DNA from: Guadua angustifolia
Lineage: Eukaryota > Streptophyta > Magnoliopsida > Poales > Poaceae
DNA length: 64,000 nucleotides
Direction: 5' to 3'
Assembly: GCA_036346375.1 (NCBI GenBank)
Contig: CM070508.1
Location: 21,520,852-21,584,851 of the forward strand
Shown here: positions 24,101-35,749 of the stretch, in pieces
Layout of the letters: each line of letters starts with the position of its first letter
Position numbering within the stretch: position 1 is the first letter of the stretch
The notes under the pieces: model-generated
What the model saw: the letters and a program-made list of their open reading frames with translations, nothing else
The model's database searches: none
What the model was told of the DNA's origin: nothing
Translations under genes and position numbers: made by a program

Positions 24101-24425
24101 TACTTACGAGGAGGAGTTCCAAGAGGAGATGACCGATAAGGGTGCGAACCTTGTCAGTTGCCTATGGAAAATTGAAGGGCTGCTATGAATAATTTATCTT
24201 CGCTGTTGTTTCGTTTATTTTTCATTCTTAGCCCTATGCTCCGTACTCATGTAATGTGGACTATAAGGTTGTTTAACAGTTATATTTAATTTGATAAAGT
24301 TTTATTTATGTTATCGTTGTGTATTATTGTGATATTCATCTATGTTGAGCCTATATGCACTAGCATGATCCTGTACTAGTGCAGAATACACAGAAGGTCT
24401 AGATTTGCATATTCGGATCTTGACA
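21183..24425 (+). mobile_element. 3' LTR of the Tekay/Del element, 3.24 kb
   Basis: It starts TGTAACATTC after the polypurine tract and ends CTTGACA, matching the 5' LTR end at 15459 before the primer site. It is shorter than the 5' LTR over 14320-15215 by about 0.9 kb, most simply an internal deletion here at about 24165-24190. All ORFs inside, including 22141-22416 and 23044-23271, are LTR sequence. Confidence 0.75.
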
Positions 24426-25140
24426 CCTACACTTTGTGGTGAGGAGGCTAAAGTTCCAACCTTCAATAGCCCGACACCTGAGAGCACACTTTGTCATTCA
24501 ATTATTTATCAATTTGTTAAATAGACATGATTCATTGCCTAGTCAACATAAATTTTATGATTTTCTTTATCTCTTTAATTGGTTATTGTAATTAATCCTA
24601 AAGAATTGAAATATGATTGATAAGACTATTCATTGTCATATACATGCTTAGATACTTGAATATGAGCTACTCTTATGTTTTGATATTAGATAATACCATT
24701 TTTCGGTCAATCTCTTTCCTTGATCTAAAGAATAAAAAACCCTTTTTCAAAAACTTGTAAAAAAGAAGGTGACATCCCCTCAATCCTAGCCGTTGAATGG
24801 ATCTAATGAGCTAAAAATAGGAAAACCAAGCCATAGTCCAAGAGGTGTAAATAAAAGACCCAAAGTCAGTATTCCTTCATAGAGGTCAATCCACAGGACG
24901 GGGCCCACCCAACCTCCGAAGGCAATGAACGCATTCCGGAGCTTGTGCGATATAGTTGGACAGGAACGACTGAATGAGTGCTCATCACTCATCCATCCTG
25001 TCCATCCTGAAAATTGCTGACCAATGAGAAGCGCAACAACATAGTGACAGAAATTTTCACATCGCTCGAGATCCCGAAGACGTCGTGTGCCTAGTGCGAT
25101 GATACGTATTGCTAGTGGTGGGAAAAGCATGGAAGAACTT
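24426..25140. other. No clear gene; probable 5' part of the CACTA element
   Basis: Low-similarity sequence between the LTR end and the first CACTA exon. The minus-strand 114-codon frame at 24786-25130 has no recognisable domain. The CACTA left terminus was not found. Confidence 0.4.
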
Positions 25141-25151
25141 TAAGAGCATGC

Positions 25152-28100
25152 TTGTCACATGGTTTCATTGAAGAAATTGTATGGCAACAATTTATTGAGA
25201 TAAACATGGCAGAAGAATTCGTGTATCAAAGTAAAGTGCTCAAGGCCCTCCAGGCCCAGAACACCTATCCATATAGACTCGGCATTAATGGGTACGCAAG
25301 TAAGAGCGAGCAATGGAGGAGGGAGGATAAGGAGGCTCTTCTGACAGGGGCGTCCCTGCCAATTGCCTCGATCATACACCCACGCGCCCGAAAAGAGCAA
25401 GGTCACATACCACGTCTTCGGGCACTGTGTCTTTCAAGAACCCCGCAGACAAGGTGGTGTCCCAACGTCTGGTAAGATATTGAACTACATAATTTGTAAT
25501 TGCTTCACAATTATAAGTGACATGACATGCCGGGCTCTTGTAGGTTGTATTTAGTTCAGAATCATCACAAGCCTCTTTTCGGCCGAACAGGAAGAATGAT
25601 GTATTATTAATGACCTTGGGAAGCGAGAGGCACCCTGTTCGCATGCAAGTCTTGGGTGTTTTTGTCCCCTAGAAAACAAGCTTCCTATAGGACTCTGACA
25701 CATACCACAGTAGGAAAAGAACTAAAACTGACCACGAGGAATAGTTAGTAGCTTCCATTAAGAAAGAGCTTAAGGAACAAATTGAGACAAAGTTGAAAGA
25801 GCAGTTTGATGAAAAGTTAAGAAGCCTTGAGGAAAGGTGGGAGCTAAGGGTTGCTGTAGACAAACTCACATAGACTGTGCAAGCCCCAGAAGCACCCAGG
25901 CAGATCATCCCCACTAACTGGCAGAGTAGCTGCACATCCGCCCTTGAGACAGAAGTACACAACGGCAAATTTGTCTTCAATGACATCCAGGTAACACATA
26001 TGTCTGCAATGCTCCATAGATAGAATCTGTTGGACCTTTTAGTTAATTGTGTATCATTATGTAGAATATCATGCCATGCAAGCTCCAAGTGAGGCTTGTC
26101 GATAGCTCTCTTCCCCTGCAGGCTGGTTGGGGTGCATGTATCCAACTAGTGAAGAGATGACTGCTCATGGTTGTCCGGTAGCACTGGGTTACACGAAGGT
26201 CACTACGGACTACGTGAACAAATCTTTTAGGCCCGTCCCGCTGGAGATGCCCCTAAACGATGAGATCATGACACTAGGGGATGCCGTTGACACATTCATC
26301 CAATTGCGCAAGAGTAGGGATGAAAAGAGAAACATAATTTCCGACCGTTAAGGAGAGAAATGGAAACGGAAGCTTTTTTGGAAACAAAAATGGAAAATAT
26401 TGGTATGGAAATAGAAATGAAAATTTTTTATTGAAAACAAAAATGGAAATGTCAGAGCCATTTTTGACAGAAATGAAAACGGGAACAAAAATTCCACATA
26501 AATGAAACCAGAAATTCCATCTAAAACTTGGCCCATTTGGCCCAAAGAGGAGAGTGGAGAATTTACATTTATTTTCAAATTAAAATAATTTTAGAAATAC
26601 AAATGACTTTATAGAAAATATAAAATAGAGTTAAAAAATTCTCAAAAATACATTAGAACATTTTGAACCTAGGAAAATTATTTCTAGCATAATTTTGGTT
26701 TTAATTTTTATGAATAAATTAATTTTATAAATTTAAAAATAGAAAAATGGTATTTATCAACTCTAGAAAATCTATGATAAATCTTAGAAAATCATAAATG
26801 AACATTGAACAAAAATATGCAAATTTTAGGGCATTACACCTTTATAGTTGGAGGAGCAAGAGGATATCGATGATAATGATATGGAGGAGGACATGATGAT
26901 CTGATCTAGGGGAAAAATAGCGAGCTTTCAGCTGATAATCTTGAGAAAAAACTTTCTAGTGATATCGGTGAACATAACATTGTTCTTGTGCCAGCTTTGG
27001 AGGTGGAATGAGTTACATTGTTTTCGCAGTCATGTATATTGTAATCATATACTATGTTCTTGTGGAATTTACACTTTCGTTGCTGTATTTGCTCTATTCC
27101 ATTCCACATCCATTTCTGTCACTATCTGTTTCTGTATCCATTTTTGGGGTTTCTGATTTCGTTTCCATTACAGTAAAAAATGACGAAACAAAAATAGAAT
27201 GACCATTTACCGACCTTTTCTGTTCCATTTTCATTCCCACGCAAGAGAGACATCTTTATCGATGACCGTCCACCAGCACCAGAGCATCAAGCAGGACATG
27301 ATCCATCTACTATGGTGAAGCTACTAGCTCTACTGGAGCCACTAGCTACATTGAAGTGGCCCACAAAATTGGCTATCATGCCTAGAGCATCCGTGCAGGC
27401 TGATACAATACTTCATGCCCACTCCTCTCCCATGAAAACATCCAAAGGCGAAAAGGGTGACAAGGGGATATCCAAGAAGGCCACGAAGGACCTAGAATAT
27501 GAATATTCCCCATTGGCCAGGAAATTCAAACTAGGAGAGCCTTTAGTAACAAAAGAGGGCCTACAAGAAGTTTCAATGTATTCCATTAGATTGCATGATT
27601 GGTAAATACATGGAATAAGCAAAAAAGTCAGTGGCAACACGCATAACGAGTATCTTGATCAGCTTCAAGCACAAGTGTCTTTTCAACCAGTCGTTAGGGG
27701 CTTCTTCGCGGTCAACTTCAACAATTTGTTCAACCTCGACGCCATCGACACCGCGCTCATGAGATGTTGGATATTGTAAGTTTGTGTAATCACAGTGTAT
27801 ACATTTGTGTAATACCGATAAATGTTATATAACTCTTTGCTTTTGTATATATAAATACATGATCCTTCAAGCGAGAAGGAACAAAGAACCGGTGGATTTC
27901 CTTGAACCACACATAGTCTCGAGGCAAAAAATGAACAAAAAATCTTGTTATGTTGAGCATTACATGATAGAGGCATTGCTGACTCAACGCGATGCAGAGT
28001 TCATACTTCTACCCTACAACACATCGTAAGTGTTGCACTACCTACGATATTTTGATTTATACTTTACACGTAACTCAAAGCTAGGTTGAGTAACCATAGC

Positions 28101-28455
28101 GACATTCCTGTGTAAGTTTCACTGGGTTTTAATTATATTTGAACAAAAAAAAACTGGGTTAGCTACATTGATTCCTTGTGTAAGGGCAGCCACGAAGAAT
28201 ACTCGATAGGTAATCATGTTTTCTCCAAAGATAACTATCCTATAACTCATGGAATGGCTAAGGCTTACTTTTGTGGAATCATATAGAGCGTTCAAAGTGT
28301 ATAGACTTCGTGAAGAGCCACATAAGGATGCATCAAAGCTGAAACATGATTTTGACTTTTCGGTAGCCGCTGCCTCTGGAACTAACCAATTTTATTTTCG
28401 CAATGTGCCTAGCAGAGATAGGGAAATAACCCATGTGCCTTCTACGTTAGCATAA
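25152..28455 (+). pseudogene. CACTA (En/Spm) transposon protein, Ptta/En/Spm type with Ulp1-like C-terminus, broken
   Basis: Several plus-strand blocks fit one CACTA accessory protein. 25152-25390 gives GFIEEIVWQQF, then QAQNTYPYRLGINGYA and WRREDKEALLTGASLP, as in plant Ptta/En/Spm proteins; a frameshift near 25390 leads to SGTVSFKNPADKVVSQRL. 25755-25850 is a coiled coil (KKELKEQIETKLKEQF). 26185-26314 holds LGYTKVTTDYV and MTLGDAVDTFIQLRK; the frame resumes after a nested hAT at 27248 with RDIFIDDRPPAPEH. 27520-27600 has EPLVTKEGLQEVS...LHDW. 27875-28029 (SCYVEHYMIEALLTQRDAEF, ILLPYN) resembles the Ulp1/C48 protease-like tail, and 28249-28455 a further part (EEPHKDASKLKHDFDF). In-frame stops remain, so it is inactive. 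Confidence 0.7.
26315..27239. mobile_element. 925-bp hAT element nested in the CACTA gene
   Basis: Left end TAGGGATGAAAAG and right end CATTTTCATTCCCA are inverted repeats, flanked by a perfect 8-bp duplication CGCAAGAG at 26307-26314 and 27240-27247. Removal of the element and one duplication joins the CACTA codons in frame (QLRK then RDIF). Both arms are rich in GGAAATG and CATTTCC words. An acidic stretch LEEQEDIDDNDMEEDMMI at 26850-26904 may be a remnant of a transposase tail, which is a guess. Confidence 0.85.
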
Positions 28456-28969
28456 CATGCGAACCATCATCGGTATAAAGAAGATCAACGATACAACTAC
28501 GTTGAAAAAGACCATCTGGAGGCAATTGAGAACAGCTCTTTAACTTCCTGATGTGTGAGGTCATACATCCAAAAGGTACATTCCACGTTGTCTAATTTGT
28601 GAAACATGAGCATTCTATTGGTTAATTTGTGAAACTTGTGTGAATTTGTGAATTGCAATTGCGCATTGCAATGGTTAATATAATATTTGAATTGATTTCT
28701 GAAATGGTTGTGCAATCTGTGATATAATCAGCTTCTGATCTATTGGTTAATATAACATTTGAGTTGATTTTTGAAATGGTTGTGTAATCTGTTATATAAT
28801 CAGCTTCAGATTTATTGGTTAATATAGTATTTTAGTTTATTTTTGAAATGGTTGTGTAATATGTGGTATCATCAACTTGTGATGTGTGTAATCTGCTTGT
28901 GATATAATCTGTGTAATCTGACTTCTTTCAGAGGGTATGGCTAGCATTTTCTGAGGCTAGCCAATAAAC

Positions 28970-29211
28970 AAAAAATATTCAGCAGTAAAATATAAAATCA
29001 CATACTATTCCACATAAGAAATTGCCCGTGATATATCACATACCATAGACGGTTCTAGTAAAAAAACCATATGCGATGTTACTTTCACAGACAGTTCAAG
29101 AACCGTCTATGATACACCGTTGTCATCATTGACATATGTTTACAGACGGTTCACAAAACTGTCTGTGATGACTTTTTAGAACCGTCTATAATAACTTTTT
29201 CTGTAGTAGTG
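28970..29211 (+). mobile_element. Right terminus of the CACTA element
   Basis: The strand complement of the end (29211 leftward) starts CACTACTACAGAAAAAG, the CACTA hallmark. Inside, the subterminal motif ACCGTCTATGAT recurs in both orientations at about 29048, 29091, 29101, 29144, 29159 and 29180, as expected for transposase-binding repeats. The flanking triplet is CAT. Confidence 0.8.
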
Positions 29212-29894
29212 CATTTGTGGCTCCGGCTAGATCCGGCCATTAGAACACTAATCAGGCCAGAAATCACACAAATCCGGGCTCAACTGACGAGATTCCGGAC
29301 ATACATGACGAAATTTCGTCACAAAAAACCAATATTTAGTTACCTTCTTGAAGCTGTATTGGGAAAATCTAGGTCGAAATCTCGGTCACAACAGCGAAAT
29401 TTCGGCACAAACTACTGAGATCTCAGTCTAACACGCCGAGATGTGGCTTCTTCCTCACCGGAGGGAACCGGACCTGGCCGGATCTGGACAGGAGTTGGCT
29501 GGCGAGCAGTGAGCTTGGGAGGGAGAGGTAAGTTATGCACCTTCTTGCCTAGGAGAGGTAAGTGAATGATTGAGTGAGGGTGTGACAGTTGGCCACCGAG
29601 TGCTTTAGAGGGAATGCCACATTAGGTTGTGTTCAGCAATTAAACAAGAAATTCTTATTGGAAAATATAAAATTAACTTTGGTTTTCATTGAAACATTGA
29701 ATTTCTCCCCTAAAAATTGAGCTAATTAATTAAGTTGCATATATATCATATGTGTTTATGAATGAGAGGAAGCTAGCTAGAGACACAATGGGACATATAT
29801 AGATGACTTCGTATGCATGGAGAATGTGCCGTCAACATCTGCATGTCTCGGTATTCAGATAAAGATATACTTCATGATGAGTATGTTAATGTAC
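29212..29894. other. No gene seen
   Basis: Spacer with a dispersed repeat (AAATTTCG words, 29290-29450). The 69-codon frame at 29209 is not recognisable. Confidence 0.45.
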
Positions 29895-32345
29895 TAGAAA
29901 ATTTTTTGTGGCGTAACACGCCGCGCGTGTTGTTTTTTCGTAGAAAACGTTTTATTTTTTAAATCGTCGAAATAATAAGCGAAACGGCTGAAAGAACACA
30001 AAATTTTTCGCGCGCGTGCTGTTTTTTCGTCGAAACAAATTCTTTTTCTTTTCGGCGGTGATTTATTTTTTAAACCGTCGAAATAATGAGCGAAACGGGG
30101 AAAAAAGAGAGATAGAGTTATAGAAATATCTCTTTCGACGAATTATTTGGGAAATATTGGAGACCGAGCTGGAAAACCGCGGTGGAGAAAAAGTCTAGAG
30201 GCAAAAGGGTGAAAAATTATTAGAGATGACAACATTCTTTCGTGTCGTTTTTTCGTAGAAAAAATTTCTTTTTTTCCGGCGGTGTTTTATTTTTTAAATC
30301 GTCGAAATAATGAGTGAAACGGCTAAAAGGACACAAAATTTTTCGCGGTGGAACACGCCACGCGTGTTGTTTTCTCTAGAAAAAAATTCTTTTTTTTCGG
30401 TGCCGTTTTATTTTTTAAATTGTCGAAATAATGGGCGAAACGGGAAAAAAATAGAGAGATTGAGTTGTAGAAATATCTCTTTCGATGAATTATTTGGAAA
30501 ATATTGGAGATCGAGCTGGAAAACCGCGGTGGGGAAAAAGTCTAGAGGGAAAAGGGTGAAAAACTATTAGAGATGACAACATTCTTTTGTCGAGTCTAAC
30601 ACTCTACGCGTTCACCGAGTAATAATACATGTTTAAAAAAATTTCAGAGACTCGCGGCGTATGCGTGTGCCGTTTTTTTGTAGAAAAATTTTCTTTTTTT
30701 CTCGGCGGCGTTTTATTTTTTAAATCATCGAAATAATGAGCGAAACGGGGGAAAAAATAGAGAGATAGAGTTGTAGAAATATCTTTTTCGACGAATTATT
30801 TGGAAAATATTGGAGACCGAGGTCGAAAACCGCGGTGTGAAAAAAGTGTAGAGGGAAAAGTTTGAAAAACTATTAGAGATGACAACATTCTTTTGTCGAG
30901 TCTAACACTCTACGCGTTCACCGAGTAATAATACATGATTTTTGGATTTGTCCGCTATCCTGAAAAATTAGAAAAGGGCTTGTCCGCAATTTGAATTTAA
31001 CGGAAACTTTTTTCGTAAAATGGCGCACGAGGGACCCAAACGCGATTTAGGAAAAAATATCTTCTCCTCACAAAAAATCGCGAAGGACCTATTCGTAATG
31101 TGTAGGGACCTATCCGTAATTTAAAGAAACGGAGGGAGTGTTTCGCAAATGTACGTACTGTGACAAATGGCATAGCTCTCCTTGCGGGAATGCTTCCAAC
31201 TTTAGTAAGACTAGCAATAATAGCGCGCTACGCTGCGCCGGTTTGTAGAGTCGATAGGACCCATCGGCGAATCCATGGGTTGCTATAAATCTTCGATTAA
31301 ATCTATGTTTTTTTTAGAAAACGGGAAATTTGGTTGAATTTTCGATCTCCGTTTATAAACCTTCGCCGAATCTGTGTTTTTTTTGTGGCGAAAACATTTT
31401 TTCCGGGAAAAGTGTGTTTTTTTGTGGCGAAAATATTTTTTCGGAAAAGCGGAGGTGATAAGTTGCTATAAACCTTCGACGAATCTGTGTTTTTGGTGGC
31501 GAAAATATTTTTTCCGGAAAAGCGTGTTTTTTGTGGCGAAAATATTTTTTTCCGGAAAACGGAGGTCAGATAGGACCCGCTAGCTAATCCATGGGTTGCT
31601 ATAAACTTTGACGAATCCGCTTTTTAGAAAAACGACGGCTAAGACCCGTCAAGAAATCGATAAGTTGCTATAAACCTTCGATTTAATATGTGTTTTTTGT
31701 GGCGAAAACATTTTTTCGAGAAAACGTGTTTTTTGTGGCGAAACTTTTTCCCGGAAAACGTGTTTTTTGTGGCGAAAACATTTTTCCGATAAAAACGGAT
31801 CGCAAATCGATAAGTTGCTATAAACCTTCAATGAATCTGTGTTTTTTTTGGCGAAACATTTTTCGAAAACGTGTTTTTTTGTGGCGAAAACATTTTTCCG
31901 GAAAACGGTAAAACGGATCGACAAATCGATAAGTTGCTATAAACCTTCGATTTAATCTGTGTTTTTTGTGGCGAAAACATTTTTTCGGAAAACGTGTTTT
32001 GTGTGGCGAAAATATTTTTTTCCGGGAAAAACGGAGAAAGGACCCGAACGTAAGAACCAGGGACCTGTTTGTTAATTTTTTGGACCTGTTCGCTATCCTG
32101 AAAAATTAGAAAAGGGCTTACTCGTGATTCGTAATTAACGGGAGGTCTTTCCGTAAAATACCGCTCTAGGGACCCAAACGCGAAGAAAAAAAATAAATTT
32201 TTGTCTCACAGAAAATCGCAAAGGACCTATTTGTAATTCAAAAGAACCTATCTGTAATTTCGAAAAACCGGAGGACTTTTTTGCAAACTGTCTTGGGGGG
32301 CACGTGGCCCCCCTGATCACTCGGCATTTTCTCCCGCTATAAAGG
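29895..32345. repeat. Complex repeat block with two sub-arrays, class unknown
   Basis: Part one (about 29895-30945) has five copies of a unit with TTTTTCGTAGAAAA, TTTTATTTTTTAAATCGTCG and AATAATGAGCGAAACGG; three are long (30010, 30365, 30655) and carry ATATCTCTTTCGACGAATTA and TGGAAAACCGCGGTGG, two are short (29930, 30250). Part two (31270-32040) has about eleven copies of TGTTTTTTGTGGCGAAAA and five of AAGTTGCTATAAACCTTCGA. Two related tails (30945-31150 and 32075-32290) share GCTATCCTGAAAAATTAGAA and AAGGACCTAT. All ORFs here are repeat artefacts. No transposase or terminal structure was recognised. Confidence 0.7.
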
Positions 32346-32884
32346 GTGTAACCATTAGTATTAGTATATGCTTATGTATGTTAATGTATATGTCCGCCAA
32401 TATGTTAATGTATATGCTTATGTACGTCCAAGATCTGCCTGCCTCTAGAATGTTAACTGCGAATAAATAGTAATCTAAAGTCAGTCAATGACAGAGCTTG
32501 CAGCAGGCTTCAAAAGGCGTCCTTGAAAATCACATTAAATAGAGATATGCATGTATATCAGGAACATTTCTTTGGTAAAAAGAATTACACGAACAGGAAA
32601 TTAATTGCTGAAAATGAAGTGCCTTGCATGACTGAGCTAGGAGGCGACATGACCTTCCGGGCATGTAATCGATGAGGCGAGGATTGCTTTCGCTGGTCCA
32701 ACTATTTTTAATTCATCAGTTATGGTTATATATGAGCAACAGCAATAGCAATGTGGTACATTTAAAATCGATTCATTTTTATTTTTGTGTCATAATTTAC
32801 ATATGTATTATTTTTTAAAAAATTCATATGTATTTCTTATAAAAGACATTACAATTTGCTACAAAATTCATGCTAAATCTGGCT
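32346..32884. other. No gene seen
   Basis: AT-rich spacer with repeated ATGTTAATGTATATGCTTATGT words near 32370-32425. Confidence 0.45.
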
Positions 32885-33062
32885 CAAGAAACACGAAAAC
32901 CGGTTCAAAAGGCCGAAATCTCGGCAAAATTGACCAAAATCTCATCAAAATTCATCGAAATCATATGTAGCAATTTGAAATTTTTTAATTTTTTATTCCA
33001 CCGAGATTAGAAACTCGGCCCCGTCAAAATCCAAAATCTCAGTGAGATTTTAAACCATCCCT
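32885..33062. repeat. Second copy of the AAATYTCGG dispersed repeat
   Basis: Matches 5290-5482 in word order and at its end (CTCAGTGAGATTTTAAACCAT against CGTTGAGATTTTGAACATG). Confidence 0.4.
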
Positions 33063-33163
33063 TAGAAACAGGATCAATATACAACAGTTAACATCATCCT
33101 TTTGTCTATGACTATATGGATCTTTCTCTATATCTATTGTTCTAACGATCATAGATGTACTAA

Positions 33164-33393
33164 GGTCCTGTTTGTTTCAGCTTTTGATTCTGGATTCTGG
33201 CTCTAAAAGCAGAATCAGAAACAAACAGCCTGATTCTAGAATCTGATTCCCACAATCCAGCCCACTCATATACACTAGAATCTACAATCCACTTCATATG
33301 TGTTTTTGAATTCCAGCTTTTGAAGAATCAGTTTTTTTGCAACCACAATTCAGAATTAGCTTTTAAAGAATCCAAAACTGAAACAAATAGACC
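33164..33393. mobile_element. Tourist-type MITE, copy B
   Basis: A 230-bp element flanked by TAA at 33161-33163 and 33394-33396. Inverted ends GGTCCTGTTTGTTTCAG and GGTCTATTTGTTTCAG. The interior (CCACAATCCAGCCCACTCAT) matches copy A at 4402-4628 almost word for word. Confidence 0.85.
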
Positions 33394-33794
33394 TAAGTGG
33401 TTCTGCTTTGTCATGACCAAATCTCTGCGATACCTTCTATGCGGCTGAATCGTGCCCTCCAGCATTCGAGTCATTACTGTTAGGATTTTTTTTTTCCTTT
33501 TACGTTAGCTCTTGGCGCCTGTCTTTTTTCAGTTTAAATCTCGGTTAGGTGTATAAGTTGCGCCCTGGCACTGAAGCTGAATTTGAGTCTGGTAGGCCGA
33601 GCTCGCCATCGAATCTGCGTCTGGCGCCTTCGGTGCAGGGCTGGCCCTTTGGCGGCGGCCCCCGCGCCGGGGTTGTCTCGGTCCTCGAAGTCATAGGGTC
33701 CCTCAGGTATACAACTATACCATAGACTTTTGATCCAGTTGCGAGTAAACGCGAGCAACTAAACTAGATTCGAAGAACTTATGGTGTTTAAAGA

Positions 33795-34226
33795 TATATT
33801 CGGATTTTTATTGAGCTTAAACACCCTGAAGTCATTAAATGATAGAAAATTTGAAGAGTGCTGCACTAAATTTGCAGACACTCTCTTATGATGGTTCATC
33901 TGATGTTGAGGTACATGATCTTAATTATTTCTGAATTAAAGATTATGAAATTCACTTTGCCAGATGACGCATTGTCTGCTATGGAGATTTTCGAGCATGC
34001 CAGAGATGTGGATTGTTATCCTAATATCTCCATTGCTTATCGAATCTTATTTACTGTACCTGTTGCATCGGCTGAAAGAAGCTTTTCAAAATTGAAATTG
34101 TTGAAGAACTATTTGAGATCAACAATGGCTCAAAAAAGGTTAAATGATTTGGCGACTTTATGCATCGAGAAGAAGTTATTGGACGAGATTGATATCAATA
34201 GTATAATCGATGACTTTGTATCATAA
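33795..34226 (+). pseudogene. hAT transposase C-terminal dimerisation domain fragment
   Basis: The plus-strand frame at 33947-34226 reads YPNISIAYRILFTVPVASAE, then RSFSKLKLLKNYLRSTM and RLNDLATLCIEKKLL, the hAT C-terminal dimerisation region as found in ZnF-MYM1-like plant hAT proteins with DUF4371. Just upstream (33795-33920) FGFLLSLNTLKSLNDRKFEE belongs to the same gene, but a frameshift near 33886 and a TGA near 33932 break it. The catalytic and N-terminal parts are missing. The gene ends at a TAA right after DDFVS. Confidence 0.8.
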
Positions 34227-34245
34227 AATGTTAGAAGAAATTTTT

Positions 34246-34515
34246 TAAGATGATGCCAAGTGCCAAGTAAGTGTTTATGATTACAATTTACATTTGTCAT
34301 TTCATAAACTTTAAATTGTTCTATAAAAGTATTTTTTGTGCATCGAATATTAATTTCTTCAATGATGTGCGCTTAATATATATATATATATATATTCTAA
34401 GATGATGCCAAGTGCCAAGTAAGTGTTTATGATTACAATTTACATTTGTCATTTCATAAACTTTAAATTGTTCTATAAAAGTATTTTTGTGCATCGAATA
34501 TTAATTTCTTCAATG

Positions 34516-34520
<5 letters not shown>
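34246..34520. repeat. 124-bp direct duplication separated by (TA)n
   Basis: Copies 34246-34369 and 34398-34520, starting TAAGATGATGCCAAGTGCC, differ by one T. Each is followed by a TA run, so TA-mediated slippage or unequal exchange is likely. Confidence 0.9.

Positions 34521-34591
<71 letters not shown>
34521..34591. repeat. (TA)n microsatellite
   Basis: About 70 bases of TA repeat following the second duplicate. Confidence 0.9.
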
Positions 34592-34593
<2 letters not shown>

Positions 34594-34810
34594 AGGTAGA
34601 AGAGATCTCCATATAAGTTTTCGTCCCGAGTCTCCAAAATACCAGGACCGACCCTGTCGGTGAGTTGTGCCGTGCCGTCTCTTCTTTCTCCTAGAGCTGG
34701 ACGAACTCAAGCATCGTCTCGGTTCGGGGGTACTGTCATCATCTCCCGTTTGTGTTATGTTAGAAGATGATGTGGTAATTAACAATTAACCTTGACATAA
34801 ACTTTTTTTG

Positions 34811-35055
34811 ACTCGCGTGTACTACGTACGTACTGCATTTAGGAGCTGCTTTCCTGATGCCGAACATTTACCTGACATATCAGCTTACATAAAAACTGAG
34901 AATCTCGTGTTGCACGCACCATGACATCGACTCGCCTGTACTACGTACGTACTGAATTTAGGAGCTGCTTTCCTGATGCCGAACATTGACCTGACACATC
35001 AGCTTATATTACATAAAAACTGAGAATCTCGTGTTGCACGCACCATGACATCTCG
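34811..35055. repeat. Two tandem copies of a 119-bp unit, also present at 48930-49083
   Basis: The copies at 34811-34929 and 34930-35055 begin ACTCGCSTGTACTACGTACG and share TTTAGGAGCTGCTTTCCTGA and CTCGTGTTGCACGCACC. A single related copy stands directly left of the hAT terminus at 49084. Confidence 0.85.
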
Positions 35056-35749
35056 AATGCGCTTGTGGCACGAGCTGGCATTGCCATTTTTCTATGCTGA
35101 TACGACATCAAATAATAACATGCGTTGCTCCGGCGGCCATGAAATTGGAGTAATTGTATCTGCCTTGTCTTGTCAATGAACTGCTAATGCACGCCAAGGG
35201 CTTCAAAAGGAGTAAGTGAAGAACGAGACAAAACCTAGAAATAAAAGGACAAACCTCTAGATAGTACAATGATTGATCAAAACTCACGTTACACGGACGA
35301 GCAGCAGCGGTCGATCCTATCCCTAAAATCAACTCCGTGTTCTCCTTCCTTTTCAAGTGTTTCAGCTTTCAAAATATAAATCAGAAATTCAATTGAGAAG
35401 ACTTCCAGTTTAATTGGGGAGCTTTCAAGTACGTAGAAATTAGAAACTTTGAATTGGGTAAAATTCAATTCGTGATTGAAAAACTTTCAATTGGAAGAAA
35501 ACCCCACTTAACATTCATGCTTTCAATGGGAAGGGTGGATGATTGTCTTTCAACTTAAAGTCCAGAGTGATTTTAACTCGTGGTGCAGTCATGGCCCTCC
35601 GGCGCTAGTGTGCTAGCTGGTCACCATGCAAGCAATGCTTGGCAGGAGACATTGGTCCATGGCGGAGGACAATGCATGGGGCCAGCAACGGGGCGGGCCG
35701 GCACGTACATATGTAATATGTTCGCAGGAGAAGTATAGGTTTGTTTTTC
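35056..35749. other. No gene seen
   Basis: Spacer; the part 35360-35540 has recurrent CTTTCAATT words. Short frames on both strands are not recognisable. Confidence 0.45.

Larger units (their letters stand above)
33636..34656 (+). mobile_element. Remnant hAT element (DUF4371 / ZnF-MYM-like type)
   Basis: The left end CAGGGCTGGCCCT and the complement of the right end CAGGGTCGGTCCTGG are imperfect inverted repeats, with TCGGTG next to both ends as a possible shortened target duplication. The interior keeps only the last part of a transposase gene plus duplicated 3' flank and (TA)n. Confidence 0.6.

Noticed and set aside
31374..31924. ORFs with repeated VFFVAKTFF or HVFEKCF words
   Set aside because: They are translations of the TTTTTTGTGGCGAAAA array.
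29895..32345. CRISPR-like or satellite array
   Set aside because: Units are irregular in length, partly nested and lack constant spacers; this is a grass nuclear repeat, not a CRISPR array.
34510..34785. Minus-strand ORF ending in Ile-Tyr repeats
   Set aside because: The tail is the (TA)n microsatellite and the rest overlaps the hAT terminus; no domain.
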